DNA from: Mauremys mutica
Taxonomy: Eukaryota > Chordata > Testudines > Geoemydidae
Assembly (NCBI RefSeq): GCF_020497125.1
Contig: NC_059075.1
Coordinates: 26,944,003-27,008,002, forward strand
Direction of reading: 5' to 3'
Length of the DNA stretch: 64,000 bases
Below are positions 26,670-46,092 of the stretch, in pieces; the first letter of the stretch is position 1; each line of letters starts with the position of its first letter. The notes beneath the pieces are model-generated. The model did not search any database and was not told where the DNA came from. It saw only the letters and a program-made list of their open reading frames with translations. The position numbers and the translations under genes were made by a program.

Positions 26670-27259
26670 TTAAGTTACTTAATCTAAAACTCAGATGATG
26701 TGGTGGTTTGTAACACTGCTGCAAAATTTGATAATGTGGTTGGTTACATTTTAGCTCAACTGGCATGAAAGAAGATTAAAGTACCCAGAGATCCAACTAT
26801 TGAGAACTCCTACTAAACCGTAACAGAAAACAAAAAGGTCAATTTCATACTAGCTACTAATCAGTGTCATTAACCATATTTTAAAAGGTATAAGGCTACT
26901 ACAAAACACTTAAGACTTGCTTTTTCAGTTTCAAGTTTCATCTGTTTACACAAAAGACTTCAGACTTAACAAGAAAAGTTACTTGCCTTTAATTGTTGTT
27001 TGCCTACACAGATTATCACTTAAGATTTTCACTACATGCTTTGGATGTAAGCTCAGAATCCTCTAGCAAAGGGCAACTGTTAGGAGCAATGCATGCACTT
27101 GTGTGGATCCACACATCAAAGTAAAGGTAGATAAAGGACCTTGGGTCCAACTGTCCTCATTTTTTCCCCCATTAATGTTTAAAGAGCTTAAATTCCAGAG
27201 AAGGAAAGGCTGTCATGGGTCTATCTGCAATCTATTCAAAGAACTACAGTTACAAGTAA

Positions 27260-27479
27260 GGCTACATCTACACTACCACTTATGTTTGCAAAATTTATTT
27301 TGCTCAGGGGTATGAATATTCCACCCCCCAGAGCAACAGAAGTCACACAGGCATAAGCGCACATCTTTTGCCAGTCACTGGGATGGTTTTTTAAGGCTTA
27401 CGAGAGAGCTCTCCCATTGGCATAGAACGTCTTCACTACATGTGCTGCAGTGACATGGCTGTATAGTGTACATATGCCC
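27260..27479. mobile_element. PIF-Harbinger MITE
   Basis: 220 bp with ends ggctacatctacactacc and gtatagtgtacatatgccc. It is flanked by the 3-bp duplication taa (27257-27259, 27480-27482), the TWA target of Harbinger elements. Probably a deletion derivative of elements like the one at 28818-33466. Confidence 0.8.
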
Positions 27480-28036
27480 TAAGTAACCTCTTTTCAAGCA
27501 CTGCTTATATATATTCTCCCACTCTTGGTAGAGTGATTAGTCATTACAATCCTCAAATGATATGGGTCTAAACTATTTAACAAAAAAAAAAATGCAGGGA
27601 CTGCTCTTCCAAACCTGACATCAGACCTAAAAGACAAATTAAAAGAGCAATACAGATACGAATTGACCAATGCACAAGATAAGTCACATTTTCAATGATG
27701 TTTCCATCCAAATTTGCAATAGAAATTTATTAAATATGCTGTATAGAATTCTTTGAATATGGTATAATGCTTTGATTTTTAAGGTACTGAAATATCCCTG
27801 AGGGTTGACTATAAAGTGTAATACATTTGGATAGCCTGGAAATTTGTAAACTGAACTAGTCTTAGAAGACTCCCCATCACTTCAAGAAGTCTCTTTACTT
27901 TGTCAAGTATGAAATCTAGAAAGAGACACTGGCAGACTGATAAAGACTGGTTCAGAGCAAGGCCAGATCCAATTGATTTCAAATGAATTTAGGGGCAAAA
28001 TGTTAGGAATCCAGGTTTGAAAGTTGTGGCTCATAT

Positions 28037-28738
28037 TAAGGGCCCTACTAAATTCACGGCCATGAAATCTGGTCTCCCACAGTGAAATCAGGTCTTTTGT
28101 GTGCTTTTACCCTATACTATACAGATTTCACAGGGGAGACCAGCATGTCTCAAATTGGGGGTCCTGACCCAAAAGGGAGGTGTGGGGGGGGTCACAGTAT
28201 CGTTACCCTTACTTCTGCGCTGTCTTCAGAGCTATGTGGCCGGAGAGCAACGGCTATTGGCCAGGAAGCCAGCTCTGAAGGGAGTGCCCTGCCAGCAGCA
28301 GCATAGAAGTAAGGGTGGCAATACCATACCATGCCACCCTTCTGCACTGCAGCCTTCAGAGTTGGGCAGCTAGGGAGTGGCGGCTGCTGACTGAGGGACC
28401 AGCTCTGTACCATACCATATCATGCCATCCTTCTGCGCGGCTGCTGGTGGTGGCTCTGCCTTCAGAGCTGCGTTCCCAGCCAGCAGCTTCCTCTCCAGCT
28501 GCTCAGCTCTGAAGCCAGCGCCACAACTAGCAGCACAGACAGAAGTAAGGGTAGCAGTACCACCACCCCTCCTACGATATCTTTGCAACCCCCCTACAAC
28601 TCCTTTTTTTGGGTCAGGACCCCTACAGTTGCACCATAAAATTTCAAATTTAAATAACTGAAATCATTAAATTTGCAATTTTCAAAATCCTATGACCAAG
28701 AAATTGACCAAAATGGACCGTTAATTTGGTAGGGCCCT
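28037..28738. mobile_element. Non-autonomous DNA transposon, probably hAT type
   Basis: About 702 bp. The ends agggccctactaaattcacgg and ccgttaatttggtagggccct are inverted repeats. The flanks gctcatat (28029-28036) and actcacat (28739-28746) match at 6 of 8. The interior holds repeated GC-rich blocks (gcagcagcacagaagtaagg-like, in both orientations). Open frames on both strands come from these blocks. Confidence 0.78.
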
Positions 28739-29224
28739 ACTCACATGTATAAACTTGCTTTACACTTGGAAATTAATCCACTTGTAGAAAAGTTTGTCAG
28801 CAGTAACTCCCCTATTAGGTGTGGTTTACACTACAGTTAGGTTGATACAAGGTAGCTTACAACCTAGTTGTGCATGTGTCTGCACTAGTCTCCCACCGCT
28901 GTACTGACCCTTACACCAATACAGTAACACCACCTCCCCGAGTGGCATAGAGTCAATATATTTAGGTCAACACAGGGCGAGTGTAGACACAGCATTCGTT
29001 ATGTCAAACCAGCACTCGTTATGTTGGCCCAAACTGTCTCAGAGTGACCCACACTAACTGCTCTGGTCACCATTGTGAACTCCACTGCCCAGGGGTCATG
29101 GAAACCAGAAGTTCCCTCCCCTTTAAATCCCTGCAAATTTTTGACATTCCTTTCCCTACTTGCACACCTAGCAGCTCTCCACTGTTTGTGGAGCTGCCTA
29201 GCTGACCACGCTGGCTACATGCTT

Positions 29225-30800
29225 CTGACATGGCCCGGCCTGGAGTAGACAGGAGTTACTGGATCTCCTGGGCCTGTGGGGAGAAGAGGCCGCGAAACAG
29301 CCATAGAAATGTTGACATTGATGAGCAGATTGCTCAGTGGATGCAAGAAAAGAAGTACGACAGTGACCAGCAGCAGTGCTGCATAGAAGGAGCTGCGGCA
29401 GGCATACCAGGTGGCCAGGGAGATCAATAATCCAGCTGGTGCCAAGCTGCAGACCTGCTGCTTTTACAAAGAGCTGCATGCCATACTCTGCAGAGATTCC
29501 ACCCACCCACAGCACTGTGGATATCTCCAAGAAGCCCGAGTGACAAGCCCCTGCTGTGAATAGTAAGGAAGGTACGATAGTGAACAGGAAGAGATTTATG
29601 GGGAACAGGTGACTGGGGGCTCCAGCTGTACAGCGAGCCAGATTCTGACAGATCATCACAGACCAGCCAGTCAAGCACAGGGAAGCCCAATGCACAGAAG
29701 GAATCTTAGGTAAAAGTATGCAGATAAATTTTCAATTACATGGATGGCACCCCCAAAGTAGCAGAGCACAGTATTTTGACCATTCATTTCCTTATGCTAG
29801 AAGAAGTAGTGGTTCAACCAAGAGGGGTAGAGTTGCTCTCAGCTTTTTCACACCCCTGTAGAGTTGGAGGAGGGACATGCCATGCAGGGCAGTTTATATA
29901 CATACACAGGGATGTCCTCTGAATGCTCCTGAGAGATCTCAATGAAACTTCCATGGAGGTATTCTTTAATCCTCTGCCAAAAGGTTTAGAGGGAGGGCTG
30001 CCTTATTTCTTGCTCCATGGTAGAACACTTTCATACACCACTCAGTAATAACTTCAGGAGGCACCACTGTAGTACACAGACTACCAGCATATAGACCTGG
30101 GAAGCTTCGGGACACCAGCAGCAGCTGTGCTCTCTCTGCCTTTGTTACCCTCAGGAGTTAGATATCAGCTAAAATCACCACCACCTGTGGAAAATGGTGC
30201 CAGTATTCAGTGCCATTGCCTTCTGCTACTAGAATCATGCAACCAAGCAATTCCCTCATTTTCCCGAACCTCTGGCAGCCATACTCACCATGGCTAGTGC
30301 AGTGACTGGTGCTGTGCACACGCAGTCCCAAACAGAAGTGAAAATCGAGTGCTTAAAACTTTAGGGAAGCAAGAGTGAGTTAGTTTAGCATCTTAAGTTT
30401 TGCTTTCTGTAGTGAATACACTAACAATGGTACCGCTTTGTTTTATCTTCTGCTGTCTTTGTGGCCTTCAGGGTCTCCCCCTCCACACTTGTGGAACTCC
30501 TGAACCAGATAAGGAAGAGGAGGAGAAAAGAGGATTCAGGATGACATGTTCAATGAGATCCTGCAAGCCAGTACCGCAAGGGACAATGAACACAGGACCT
30601 GGAGAATGAACACTGAGGATAGCCTGGAGAAGGAACAAATGGAGAGGAGAAAGTCCCAGAGAAAGGAGTCCCAGAAGGAAAAGGAAGAGATGCACCAGGC
30701 CACAATGGGGCTTCTCAGGCAGCAAACAGATGCTATAGACACTGGTGAACCTGCAGATTCAACAGTCCTGGGCTTGTCTCCCCCTGCAACCCATTGAGAA
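29225..30800 (+). pseudogene. Harbinger Myb/SANT-like DNA-binding protein remnant
   Basis: Pieces in order: SHRNVDIDEQIAQWMQEKKY (about 29299-29358), FYKELHAILCRDSTHP (about 29463-29510), EEEEKRGFR, and a charged coiled-coil end EILQASTARDNEHRTWRMNT then EDSLEKEQMERRKSQRKESQ (30546-30797). This is the trihelix/Myb-like partner that brings the transposase to DNA and the nucleus. Several frame changes and stops; no intact frame. Confidence 0.8.
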
Positions 30801-30984
30801 CTCAATATCAGGAAATCCCAATAACCCCTTCACCCCACATTACATGTGGCATCATAGTTTGCAGCACTACTCTTACCACTCCATCCCACGGGACATTAAA
30901 GACAATCACAAGCTTCATATATACAGACACATGAAAGCCTTGGTTGGTGTATATATAGCTGTAGTGGACATGAATTCTTTCCCT

Positions 30985-31515
30985 TTCATAAGTTCAGTGG
31001 AGATCTCGAGCTTCTCAGGTACGAAGCAGAAACAACTTGCAGATCGAACACCGTGCCATGATCTGAGTCTCGCTGAGGCAACAGACACTCCTCTGGTGCT
31101 CGTTGCTCAGAGAAGGAGCGCAGGCAGGATATAGAGTTCTTGAACCCTGGGACACGGGCATAATCCCCAAGGGAAGGGGCTGTCTCTGAATGGGGATGAT
31201 TAGCTAACTTACCACTAACTACTACTAACGCTACAACTATTAAGTACGAGAAGAACTGCAAAGAACTATGAACTACTATACACAACGGAAGAAGTCACTC
31301 TTAGTAAAACCTAAGAGCGCAAAGGAACAGGGCTTCTGACTCAGGCCATGCAGCAGTAAGAGAGAACTGAAGAGGTATCAACTCGCATGGCCTATTATGC
31401 CCTTGACTGAACATGAGGAGATGCACGACGAATGTGTGGGTCAACCGACACTGGTAGGGAAAACCTTCTGGCTCTGGTGCATGTGCAACCACGTTTGGAA
31501 TACATATAGGGACTA
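30985..31515 (-). mobile_element. DIRS-like fragment inside the Harbinger element
   Basis: The minus strand reads GFKNSISCLRSFSEQRAPEE and CLLPQRDSDHGTVFDLQVVS, a cysteine-bearing Gag N-terminal stretch of DIRS type. It is followed outward by a terminal region that ends acttgaagaaatctgg, like the 24.5-kb DIRS end. 3' truncated. Borders approximate. Confidence 0.7.
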
Positions 31516-31959
31516 TCACTTGAAGAAATCTGGCTGATTCATTGAGCTTTATTAAGTTTTTAATATATTTGTTTTTAAATTGCATGGGGGTTTTTTGGCA
31601 CCAATTTTGTTACAGAATAAAATTCTATTAATAATCTTTATAAGTTCACATCATATGCTACTGAGAGCTGAGCAGTTCTGAAATAAATCAATTATCTGCA
31701 CAGTGTCATACAACTCAGAGGGTCAGTCACAAACAAAACAAATAGGTTCACTGATAATGTTACATTCCTACATGTACAGCAAATCACCACACAATTCCTA
31801 CCAGGCCACAAAAGGGCAGGGGCCAGGTAGAACATACCAACACTACTCTCTCACTGTTAAATTGGTCTTTCAAAGCCTCCATGAGCCACAACAGCATGCA
31901 CTAAGCTCTTATAATAGTCCTTGTACCCGGCTGTTCAAATTCAGCAGGCAGCCTCTTCA

Positions 31960-33060
31960 CTCTGCCCTCCATCTGGATGGCAACTTCTCCCCCTTTGCTT
32001 CACATGTATTATGCAGGACATAGCATGCAGCTATAATCACTGGGATATTTTTCTCACGGAGATCCAATCTTGTGAGTAAACACCACCAGCGACCCTTCAA
32101 AAGCACATTGAGCTGTCGCTCTCCATCGGCTGAACCAGTAGTTGAACTGTTCCTTGGTGCTGTCGAGGTGGCCAGCATATTGCTTCATGAGCCAGGGGTA
32201 GGCTGGGTCCCCATGATCACTACTGGCATTTCAATATTCCCAGTGCTAATCCACCAACTGGGAAAGAAAGTCTTCGCTTGTAGCTTTCTGAACAGTCCCC
32301 TATTCTTGAGGATGAGAGCACACCATGCACCTTTCCTGACCAGTCCACACTGACGTCAGTGAGGCATCCCCAGTGATCAAGCAATGCTTGCACAACCATA
32401 GAAGAGTAGCCCTTTCTCTTGATGTACTCAGTGGCAAGGTGGTCTGGCGCCAAAATAGGGCTGTCTGCTGTCTACTGCCCAACCGCAGTTCAGGAACCCA
32501 ACTGCTGTAGATCCTCCTATGTCCTGCACATTGCTCAGAGCCACGGTCCTGCGTAGTAGGAAGTGATTAATGCCTCTTCACATTTGTCCCAATGGCCTCT
32601 CCAGTTGATTTCCTGACCCCAAATTGATTCCTGACTGACCATTAGCAAACTGACTTTGCAATCACACTGTGGAAATGTGCCACTCACTTCTCCACTGTCA
32701 GTACAGCTCTCATTTTCATGTCTCTGTACTGAGAGGCTGGGGCGAGCTTAGCAAACAGATTTAGGAATGTGGCCTTGTGCATCCAAAAGTTTTGCAGCCA
32801 TTGCTTTTCATCCCAAATCTGCATTATGATCCCATCCCACCAACCAGTGCTTGTTTCTCAGACCCAGAAACAGTGCTCCAACTACAGCTGCTCCATGAAC
32901 TCCATCAACAATCTTGAATTGATTATCACTATGCCCTATAGCAAGGAAATGTCATGATCCCCGCTGATTGAGTTCTTCTTGAAGCTCTGCAAATACTCCA
33001 AGATCGTGCGCCCTGTGCTTGCAACGCTCACGATGATAATGAAGAGTTGTGCAGGCTCTA
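31960..33060 (-). pseudogene. Harbinger DDE transposase remnant (HARBI1-like family)
   Basis: The minus strand shows, with stops and shifts, LAPDHLATEYIKRKGYSSMV (start 32457), VQALLDHWGCLTDVSVDWSG and, in frame 31957-32178, LKGRWWCLLTRLDLREKNIP and VIIAACYVLHNTCEAKGE. These are the middle and end of the PIF-Harbinger DDE nuclease. Upstream pieces near 32900-32700 match the N-terminal part. The GDPAYP-type motif around the second acidic residue is damaged (reads MGTQPTPG near 32210). Inactive. Confidence 0.87.
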
Positions 33061-33839
33061 TGCTTCTGTCAGAGATAGTGGACAATGAGGAGGGCCATGC
33101 AGGTTTGTGAGATTTTGAAAAAAGGTAAAAAAAACCCTATTGGATACAGATAACATTATGGGATGGACACAGCTACAAACTGGGAAGTTGACCCCTTGCT
33201 CCCAGTCACCCCTTGGGTGATTTGTTTTGGCCCTACCATGCACTGCCAAATTTTCCCAAAGGACAGTGCACTGGACGATGGCAGGTTGCACAATGGGATA
33301 CCTATCCATAATGCACTACACGCCGCATCAAAACAAACATTCCTGGAGAGTACATGCACTGCCAACACAAAGAGCCAAGTATGCATGTGCACAAGTGACG
33401 TACTCACTGGGCGGCTGTATGCAGACATAACTTGAGTCGACATACGTTTGTAGTGTGGACATGGCCTTAGTGTAGGCAGAGCAAAACTAATTTCAAATAT
33501 GCTTTTTGTAAGTGAAAATGATTTTGACACATTTAGAGCATTAGTCAGACCATTTTCAGCCCTGTTTCAAGAGGATCTGTTAGTAACTACTTTAAACAGG
33601 TAATTTCTAGGGCTGTCAGTTAACTGCCATTAATACGTAAGATTAACACACAGCATAAATAACGCGTTCATCTTTTTAAACGTGCGTTAATCGCAGGCAA
33701 TGGTGGGGGGGCAGCATCAGCTGCTCTGAAGAAACTACCTCAGGTCAGGCGCAGTAACGCAAGCCACCACCAGAGGGCGGGTGGAAAGAGAAGAGGCTAC
33801 AGAAAGACATGGTTCTCATGCCAGCTCCAGCAGAGAAGT

Positions 33840-34665
33840 ATTTTTTAAAAATAAAAACAGGACGGCCAGGGGCTCACCTGAGCCGCCCCCGCACTTGCAG
33901 GGCTCGCCCCAGCCACCTGCCCCATGCCTCCACCAACCCTTTGCCACCCGCATCCGAGGTGGAGTCCCCCTGAGCTCTGCACTGCCCACAGCGGGGTCTC
34001 TCCCCCCAGCCCCCATGCCACCCGCAGCTGGTGATGATCCTGGCTCTCCAAGTTTGGGAACTCACCCCCCTCCTGAGCCCCATGGCATCTGAAGCTGGCT
34101 GGGGCTGGGGTTGAGCCTGAGCCTCCCTGCCCCGAGCTCCGCACTGCCCATGGTGGGGTCTTCCCCCCAACAGCCCTGTGTTGTCCACAGCTGGGGCTGA
34201 CCTCCACTCCAGAGCCCCATGCCCCCAGAACTCAGGAGCTGACACCCCCCCACCCGAGCCGCCTGCAGCTGGGGCTGAGCCCCGCCCGAGCTCAGGAGCT
34301 GACCCTCACCCCCCATGCCTGCTGAGCTCCGTGCTGCCTGTAGTTGGGGCTGAATCCCTGCCTCCCCAGCTCTGCACCTCCTCTGGCTGAGGAGGATTCC
34401 CTCCCCCCTCCTTCCCTCGGCCAGCTCTGCGCCACCCAGGGGTCAGCTCTGAAGCCAGCACTGCCCACCAGCAGCAAATTTCTCCGCTTTCCTGCTGGCG
34501 GGCAGTGCTGCCTTCAGATGGCCCTCGTGCAGAAGCTGTCACGCTCTGCTCTGCCTTGAAGCCAGGGAAAACGCACAGTTTTGGTGAAAAAGTATGGATG
34601 GCCAGGACAGAGCTGAGAAAGAGAACTGTCCCGGCCAAAACAGGACATATTGTCACCCTAGCTAG
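33840..34665. repeat. GC-rich insert in the hAT leader, probable DNA-transposon remnant
   Basis: C-rich on the plus strand (gagccgcccccgcacttgca), made of repeated agctggggctgag-like units. It ends tcccggccaaaacaggacat...tgtcaccctag, a terminus of a known look in turtle MITEs. The left terminus is missing. Long frames on both strands reflect GC content and should not be called genes. Confidence 0.55.
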
Positions 34666-34919
34666 CCCCGCGCCCTACTGTGCCCAGCTGGCTCCTCACT
34701 TGTGGGACCAACTCCCCTGAGTTGTGCCCCATAGCCCCTAGCCGGCCACTCACTCCGGGAGTACCTCATAGAGAACATTGGCCTGGTCAGCTCAGCCTCC
34801 CTGCACCAGCCTCTCCTCCCCTGTAGTATGATGAGTCCCTGAGGTAAAATCCACCCTCCCTTGCAAACAAGGGCTCACTCAGCTGAAGGGAGCCCACCTA
34901 GCTCAGTAAAAGGAGGTGA

Positions 34920-35135
<216 letters not shown>

Positions 35136-35699
35136 TGACCCCGTCCTCCCAGACCCTCCTCCTGCACAAGTCTTTGGTTAATTCCCCCCTCCCCTATCCT
35201 CCTCCAACACTGAATGCAGATTTCTAAGATGAAACTCTCTTCGGACAGGAGGTGAACCTGGTGAGCTCAGAAACCCAACCCAACCGGAGCAGCATCAAGA
35301 ATTCACCTTTCTCCTGCATAACTCTCACCCTCTCTCATCTCCAGAGCACTGACTTTCTGAGATTATAAAAAAAAAAAAAAAAAAATCTTACCCCTTCAAA
35401 AAGCCAAGACTCCTTTAAAGACACATACAAAATAGCATACAAAAGGCTAATCCAGCAGCAGCAAGAGAAAAAAAAAAGCCTCCTGGCACAATTCACTCCC
35501 CTACTGAATGTTAATCCTGAGGTAAAAATCTTTCCATATCCATGGCAAGGACTCTTTTGAACAGGACATAAATATATTGATTATATAGAAGAATTTATTG
35601 AATTATTCCAGACATTGATACAGTTCTACTGTGTTTTCATGATCTGGAGTGATTAAATATCAGAAAAAGTGAATGGAGCAAAGCAGCAACAGTTCAGGT

Positions 35700-37430
35700 C
35701 TTTTGAATGGGAAGTTTATGTTTAAAATACTTCCAGATGCCTTTTTATCTAAAAAGACTTAACCGTGAAATACCTAGAGATGAATCCCAATACCATAGAA
35801 GCACGTCAAGTCTGCAGTACCATCTACGTTATAAGCATGCTTTTTCTTCTGGATCTTGTGCTACAGATAACACACCACCGGCAAATGAATCCAGCCAACC
35901 ACAACAGAGTACAATTACTGAGTTTCAGGATCGCTACAAGCCCATGGATTAAACACAGTACAACACCTTAACCAATACTATTGCAAAGTGGATAGCTATG
36001 GACTGCAGACCACTCAACATTGTAAACGTCAGAGGGCTAAGAGATATTATTCAAATTGCATCTTCCAATCAGTTATACACCTTGCCCTCCTGAGGAACCA
36101 TTGCATCACAAATAAATGACCTATATGACAACGAGAAGACTACACAGTTGGAGCTTCAGAAAAATGCACAGGGTGTTGCTTTGACTGGTGATCACTGGAC
36201 ATCCTGGAGCAATCATAACTATCTTGATGTCATGGCACACATTATTGATGCTGCCTGGACACTGCAGTTGTTTGCTGTAACAGTAACTCATACTGAAGAG
36301 AAACATTATGCTGAAGCATGTGCAGAGCATTTCATGGATGTTGCGAAAGAATGGAATATTCAAGAGAAGGTAACAATTAGTACTGACAGTGCACGTAAAA
36401 TGGTAGCAGCCGCTAGTCACTTGCCTTTTGAACACATGATATGCATTGATCACAGTCTGCAGCGATCAATTACAGTAGCACTCAGTGATGGTGGTTTTGA
36501 AAACATCCTGGTAAAATGCAGAAAACTTGTGGGCCATTTCAAACACAGTCCAGATAACAGTACAGAGCTAGGAATACAACAAGCTGCAAATGGACAGAAA
36601 CAAAAGCCTCTTGTATAAGATATTTCAACCAGACGGAACTCCACATTGGCTACGATTCAGCGCTGGCTTTGCAATAAAGCCGCTATCACATCCACATTAG
36701 CTCTTCAAAAGCACAATCTATCAGTGCCGACTCATAAGGATTTTGAAAAACTGCAAAAACTAGAAACACTACTTGAGCCTTGGAGGTTTGTGACTGAACT
36801 CGGGGGGGTGGGGGGGGGGAGAATACTGTATGTCTCCTGCTCTGTGGTTTTACCCATATTCCACCTTACAGCAGTCTCTGATGATGACCCAGCATATGCT
36901 GTTCAATTTAAGAACACTTTCATGACAGATTTTACAAAACGTAAAGAAGGTACCAATCTGAAATTTCTAAAAATAGCCACAGCACTAGACACAAGATTTA
37001 AGAATCTTTAGTGCCTTCCAAAATCTGAGAGGAACGAAGTGTGGAGCATGCTGTCAGAAGTCTTAACAGAGCAACACTCTGATGCGGAAGCTACAAAACC
37101 CGAACCACCAAGAGAGAATCAACTTTCTGCATCTGACGCAGACGACGAAAATAAACATGGGTTGGTCCCCACTGCTTTGGATCATTATTGAGCAGAACCT
37201 GTCATCAGCATGGACATATGTCCTCTGGAATGGTGGTCGAAGCATGAAAGGGCATATAAATATTTAGCACATCTGGCACATAAATATCTTGCAATGCTGG
37301 CTACAACAATGTCATGCCAACACCTGTTTTCACTTTCAGGTGACCCTGTAAACAGGAAGTGGGCAGCATTATCTCCCACCAATGTAAACAAGCTTATTTG
37401 TCTGAGTGATTGGCTGAACAAGAAGTAGGA
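35700..37430 (+). pseudogene. hAT transposase remnant (BED finger to dimerisation domain)
   Basis: In order: a BED zinc-finger end STSSLQYHLRYKH (about 35795-35845); TGDHWTSWSNHNYLDVMAHI and TDSARKMVAAASHLPFEHM (36148-36618), with the catalytic-core blocks TGDHWTS and the H-x-LQRSI region; and the C-terminal dimerisation domain YKYLAHLAHKYLAMLATTMS and LSPTNVNKLICLSDWLNKK (37210-37428). Stops at 36617 and 37009 and frame changes make it dead. Confidence 0.92.
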
Positions 37431-37749
37431 CTGAGTGGACTTGTAGGCTCTAAAGTTTTACATTGTTTTATTGCTAAGTGCAGTTATTCTTTTTTACATA
37501 ATTCTACATTTGTAAGTTCAATCTCTTTACCACGAAAGTTGTACTACAGTACTTCAATAAGGTGAATTGAAGTTTTTTCTAGTGCAAATGTTTGTAATAA
37601 AAAAAATAAAGTGAGCACTGTACACTTTGTATGCTATGTTGTAATTGAAATAAAATATTTGAAAATGTAGAAAACACCCAAACTATTTAAAGAAATGGTA
37701 TTCTATTATTGTTTAATCTGGCGATTAATCACAATTTTTTTTAAATCTA

Positions 37750-38918
<1,169 letters not shown>

Positions 38919-39773
38919 TTACTAATAAGTGGCAATTTAAAAATACCTGAAATACAACTACACACTTCTGGAAGGAAAAAAACCAAATTGTTCTGGTTAT
39001 ACCAATATCTGGAAATATCAAGTAACTAACTACCCGGCCAGACAAGCTCACTGCAGACCAATACTCTAATATTACTTTCCAACAAAGCCACGTAGCTTTG
39101 TTCAGTGGAATTCCACATCATCTTATCTTGAAGTTATGATGACCTTGTCCAAACTGCCTGTGCCCAAAATGACACTAACAATGAAAGATTTTGCTGGGTG
39201 TAGTAATTAAAATACTATGCATTGGTAAGTCTTCAGAAATCAAATATTACTCTAGCCACGAAAGGCCGAAGGCAGCAAATTGAGAGAGGAATTAATTTAT
39301 ATTCAAATGAAGGTTTGTTTGTTTGTTTTTAAACAGCTATTTTACTCTAATGCCTAAACATGTGAGAAAAAGATATATTTGTTGAAGATTCAACACCTCT
39401 GCCGCTTCAACTAAGGTGAGAGAACTCAAATATCTGAGAGCCCCAAATAAAAATCAGGGGAGAGGGAATGATATCTAGCTATTCAGGCCTTCTCCATACA
39501 TCATAAAACTTTTTAAATCTTTGCAGGTTCTTTTAAATAGAGTACTGCAGCCAATAATATTCTCCTTCATTCTGTTTCCTTAATGAATCTCTGGATTAAT
39601 GAAAGATGAGCAATAAAATTAACTGTCTGCATCTATTTAATTCTGGAACACAGAATCTTCACTTTTTTTTTTGCAAAATATGTATTACTTGTTCATTTAC
39701 ATCCCAGGTTGGTTGGATAAAATTATTTTGAAATTTGGGGAATTAAAAAAAAAACAGCATGCATGATACTCAC

Positions 39774-39827
39774 CATTCTAGTCGCTGTTTTTCTGTTGGT
39801 GCACTTGCTAGAAGTACAATGTAATGC
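39774..39827 (-). CDS. PAPOLA: PAPOLA exon 13 (residues 372-389)
   Basis: 54 bases. The acceptor is ctccaaag and the donor TG|GTGAGT. It encodes the completed K372, HYIVLLASAPTEKQRLE and two bases of Trp390. This is the first strand of the RRM-like RNA-binding domain. The small exon is easy to miss because it has no long open frame around it. Confidence 0.96.
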
Positions 39828-45025
<5,198 letters not shown>

Positions 45026-45915
45026 TTAAATCTTTTTCACACAGTTGATCCACACCAAGTATCCACAAAAACAGTCCATAAACTAAACGGTTATTTCAAG
45101 TTAACTGCTAATTTGCTCTTTTTTAATCCAATGGTCTTCTCTTCCAACAAACTTTGCTCCCAGTGATACTTTGTATGTATGGTAATCAGCTACTCAGTGT
45201 GTGTTAAAAATTTTCTTACAAGATTAATTGGACCAGACTATTGTATTGCAAAGCTCTACTACACCACCAGAGAATTTTATTCTCTCCTGGTTCTTGTTCA
45301 CTTTCTTGGAATAAGGCTGAACACGCTGTAGAGGAAATGTGCTAAACCCAGGAAGGAGGAAAACGTTTTCCTTCTTAAATCCTCTTCGGGAGGAGGGTTA
45401 CGTGTTGCGACAGATGACTGTTAGAAATGGGAGAGTGAGCACAACACCCTGATGAGAATTATCAGTATTTCCCCACGTGCATCAAGGCATCGTCTGGCCA
45501 AGACTGTCTCAGTAAATGTCCTTTGACTGTCAGAAGGTTTAACTCAATTAAGGCAAGGTACTATTCTCCCAATTTTCTTAAAGAGCTATGCATACTGCCT
45601 CTTTAGCACCACTAGCACCTGCCAGCAAAGATGACAGAATTGCACTGCAGTCTTCCATATGGTAATGCAGACTGTAAGACCACTGAAACAGCCTAGAAAG
45701 ACTCAATTGTCAGGCTATGATTCCCACTTACAGAGAATGCTACTTTCCAATTAATAATGATCAATTTCTGGAAGGAAGAAATAGGAATTTTTATAAATAT
45801 TCTATTAAATTTCAAAGTTACAGACAAAATATGAAGCAAAGATGACTGACTGAATCAGTTGCTTTAGGAAGGACGCCTGTTGTCAACTAATTATTCTAAA
45901 ACAATGTTGTGCCTA

Positions 45916-46092
<177 letters not shown>

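Larger units (their letters stand above)
28818..33466. mobile_element. PIF-Harbinger transposon with both genes, degenerate
   Basis: 4649 bp flanked by the 3-bp duplication tta (28815-28817, 33467-33469). The ends are ggtgtggtttacactacag and the complement of ggccatgtccacactac. It holds a Myb/trihelix-like gene on the plus strand (29225-30800) and a DDE transposase on the minus strand (33060-31960), the usual divergent two-gene plan of Harbinger elements. A DIRS fragment (about 30985-31515) lies between the genes. Without it the element is about 4.1 kb. Both genes are broken. It sits in PAPOLA intron 14. Confidence 0.9.

Noticed and set aside
29230..30797. A host Myb/NAIF1-like gene on the plus strand
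   Set aside because: Broken into several frames and lying inside Harbinger ends with a TTA duplication; it is the element's own DNA-binding gene.
33781..34720. Several 60-123-codon frames on both strands
   Set aside because: They follow the C-rich repeat block inside the hAT leader; the proteins are low-complexity and mutually antisense.
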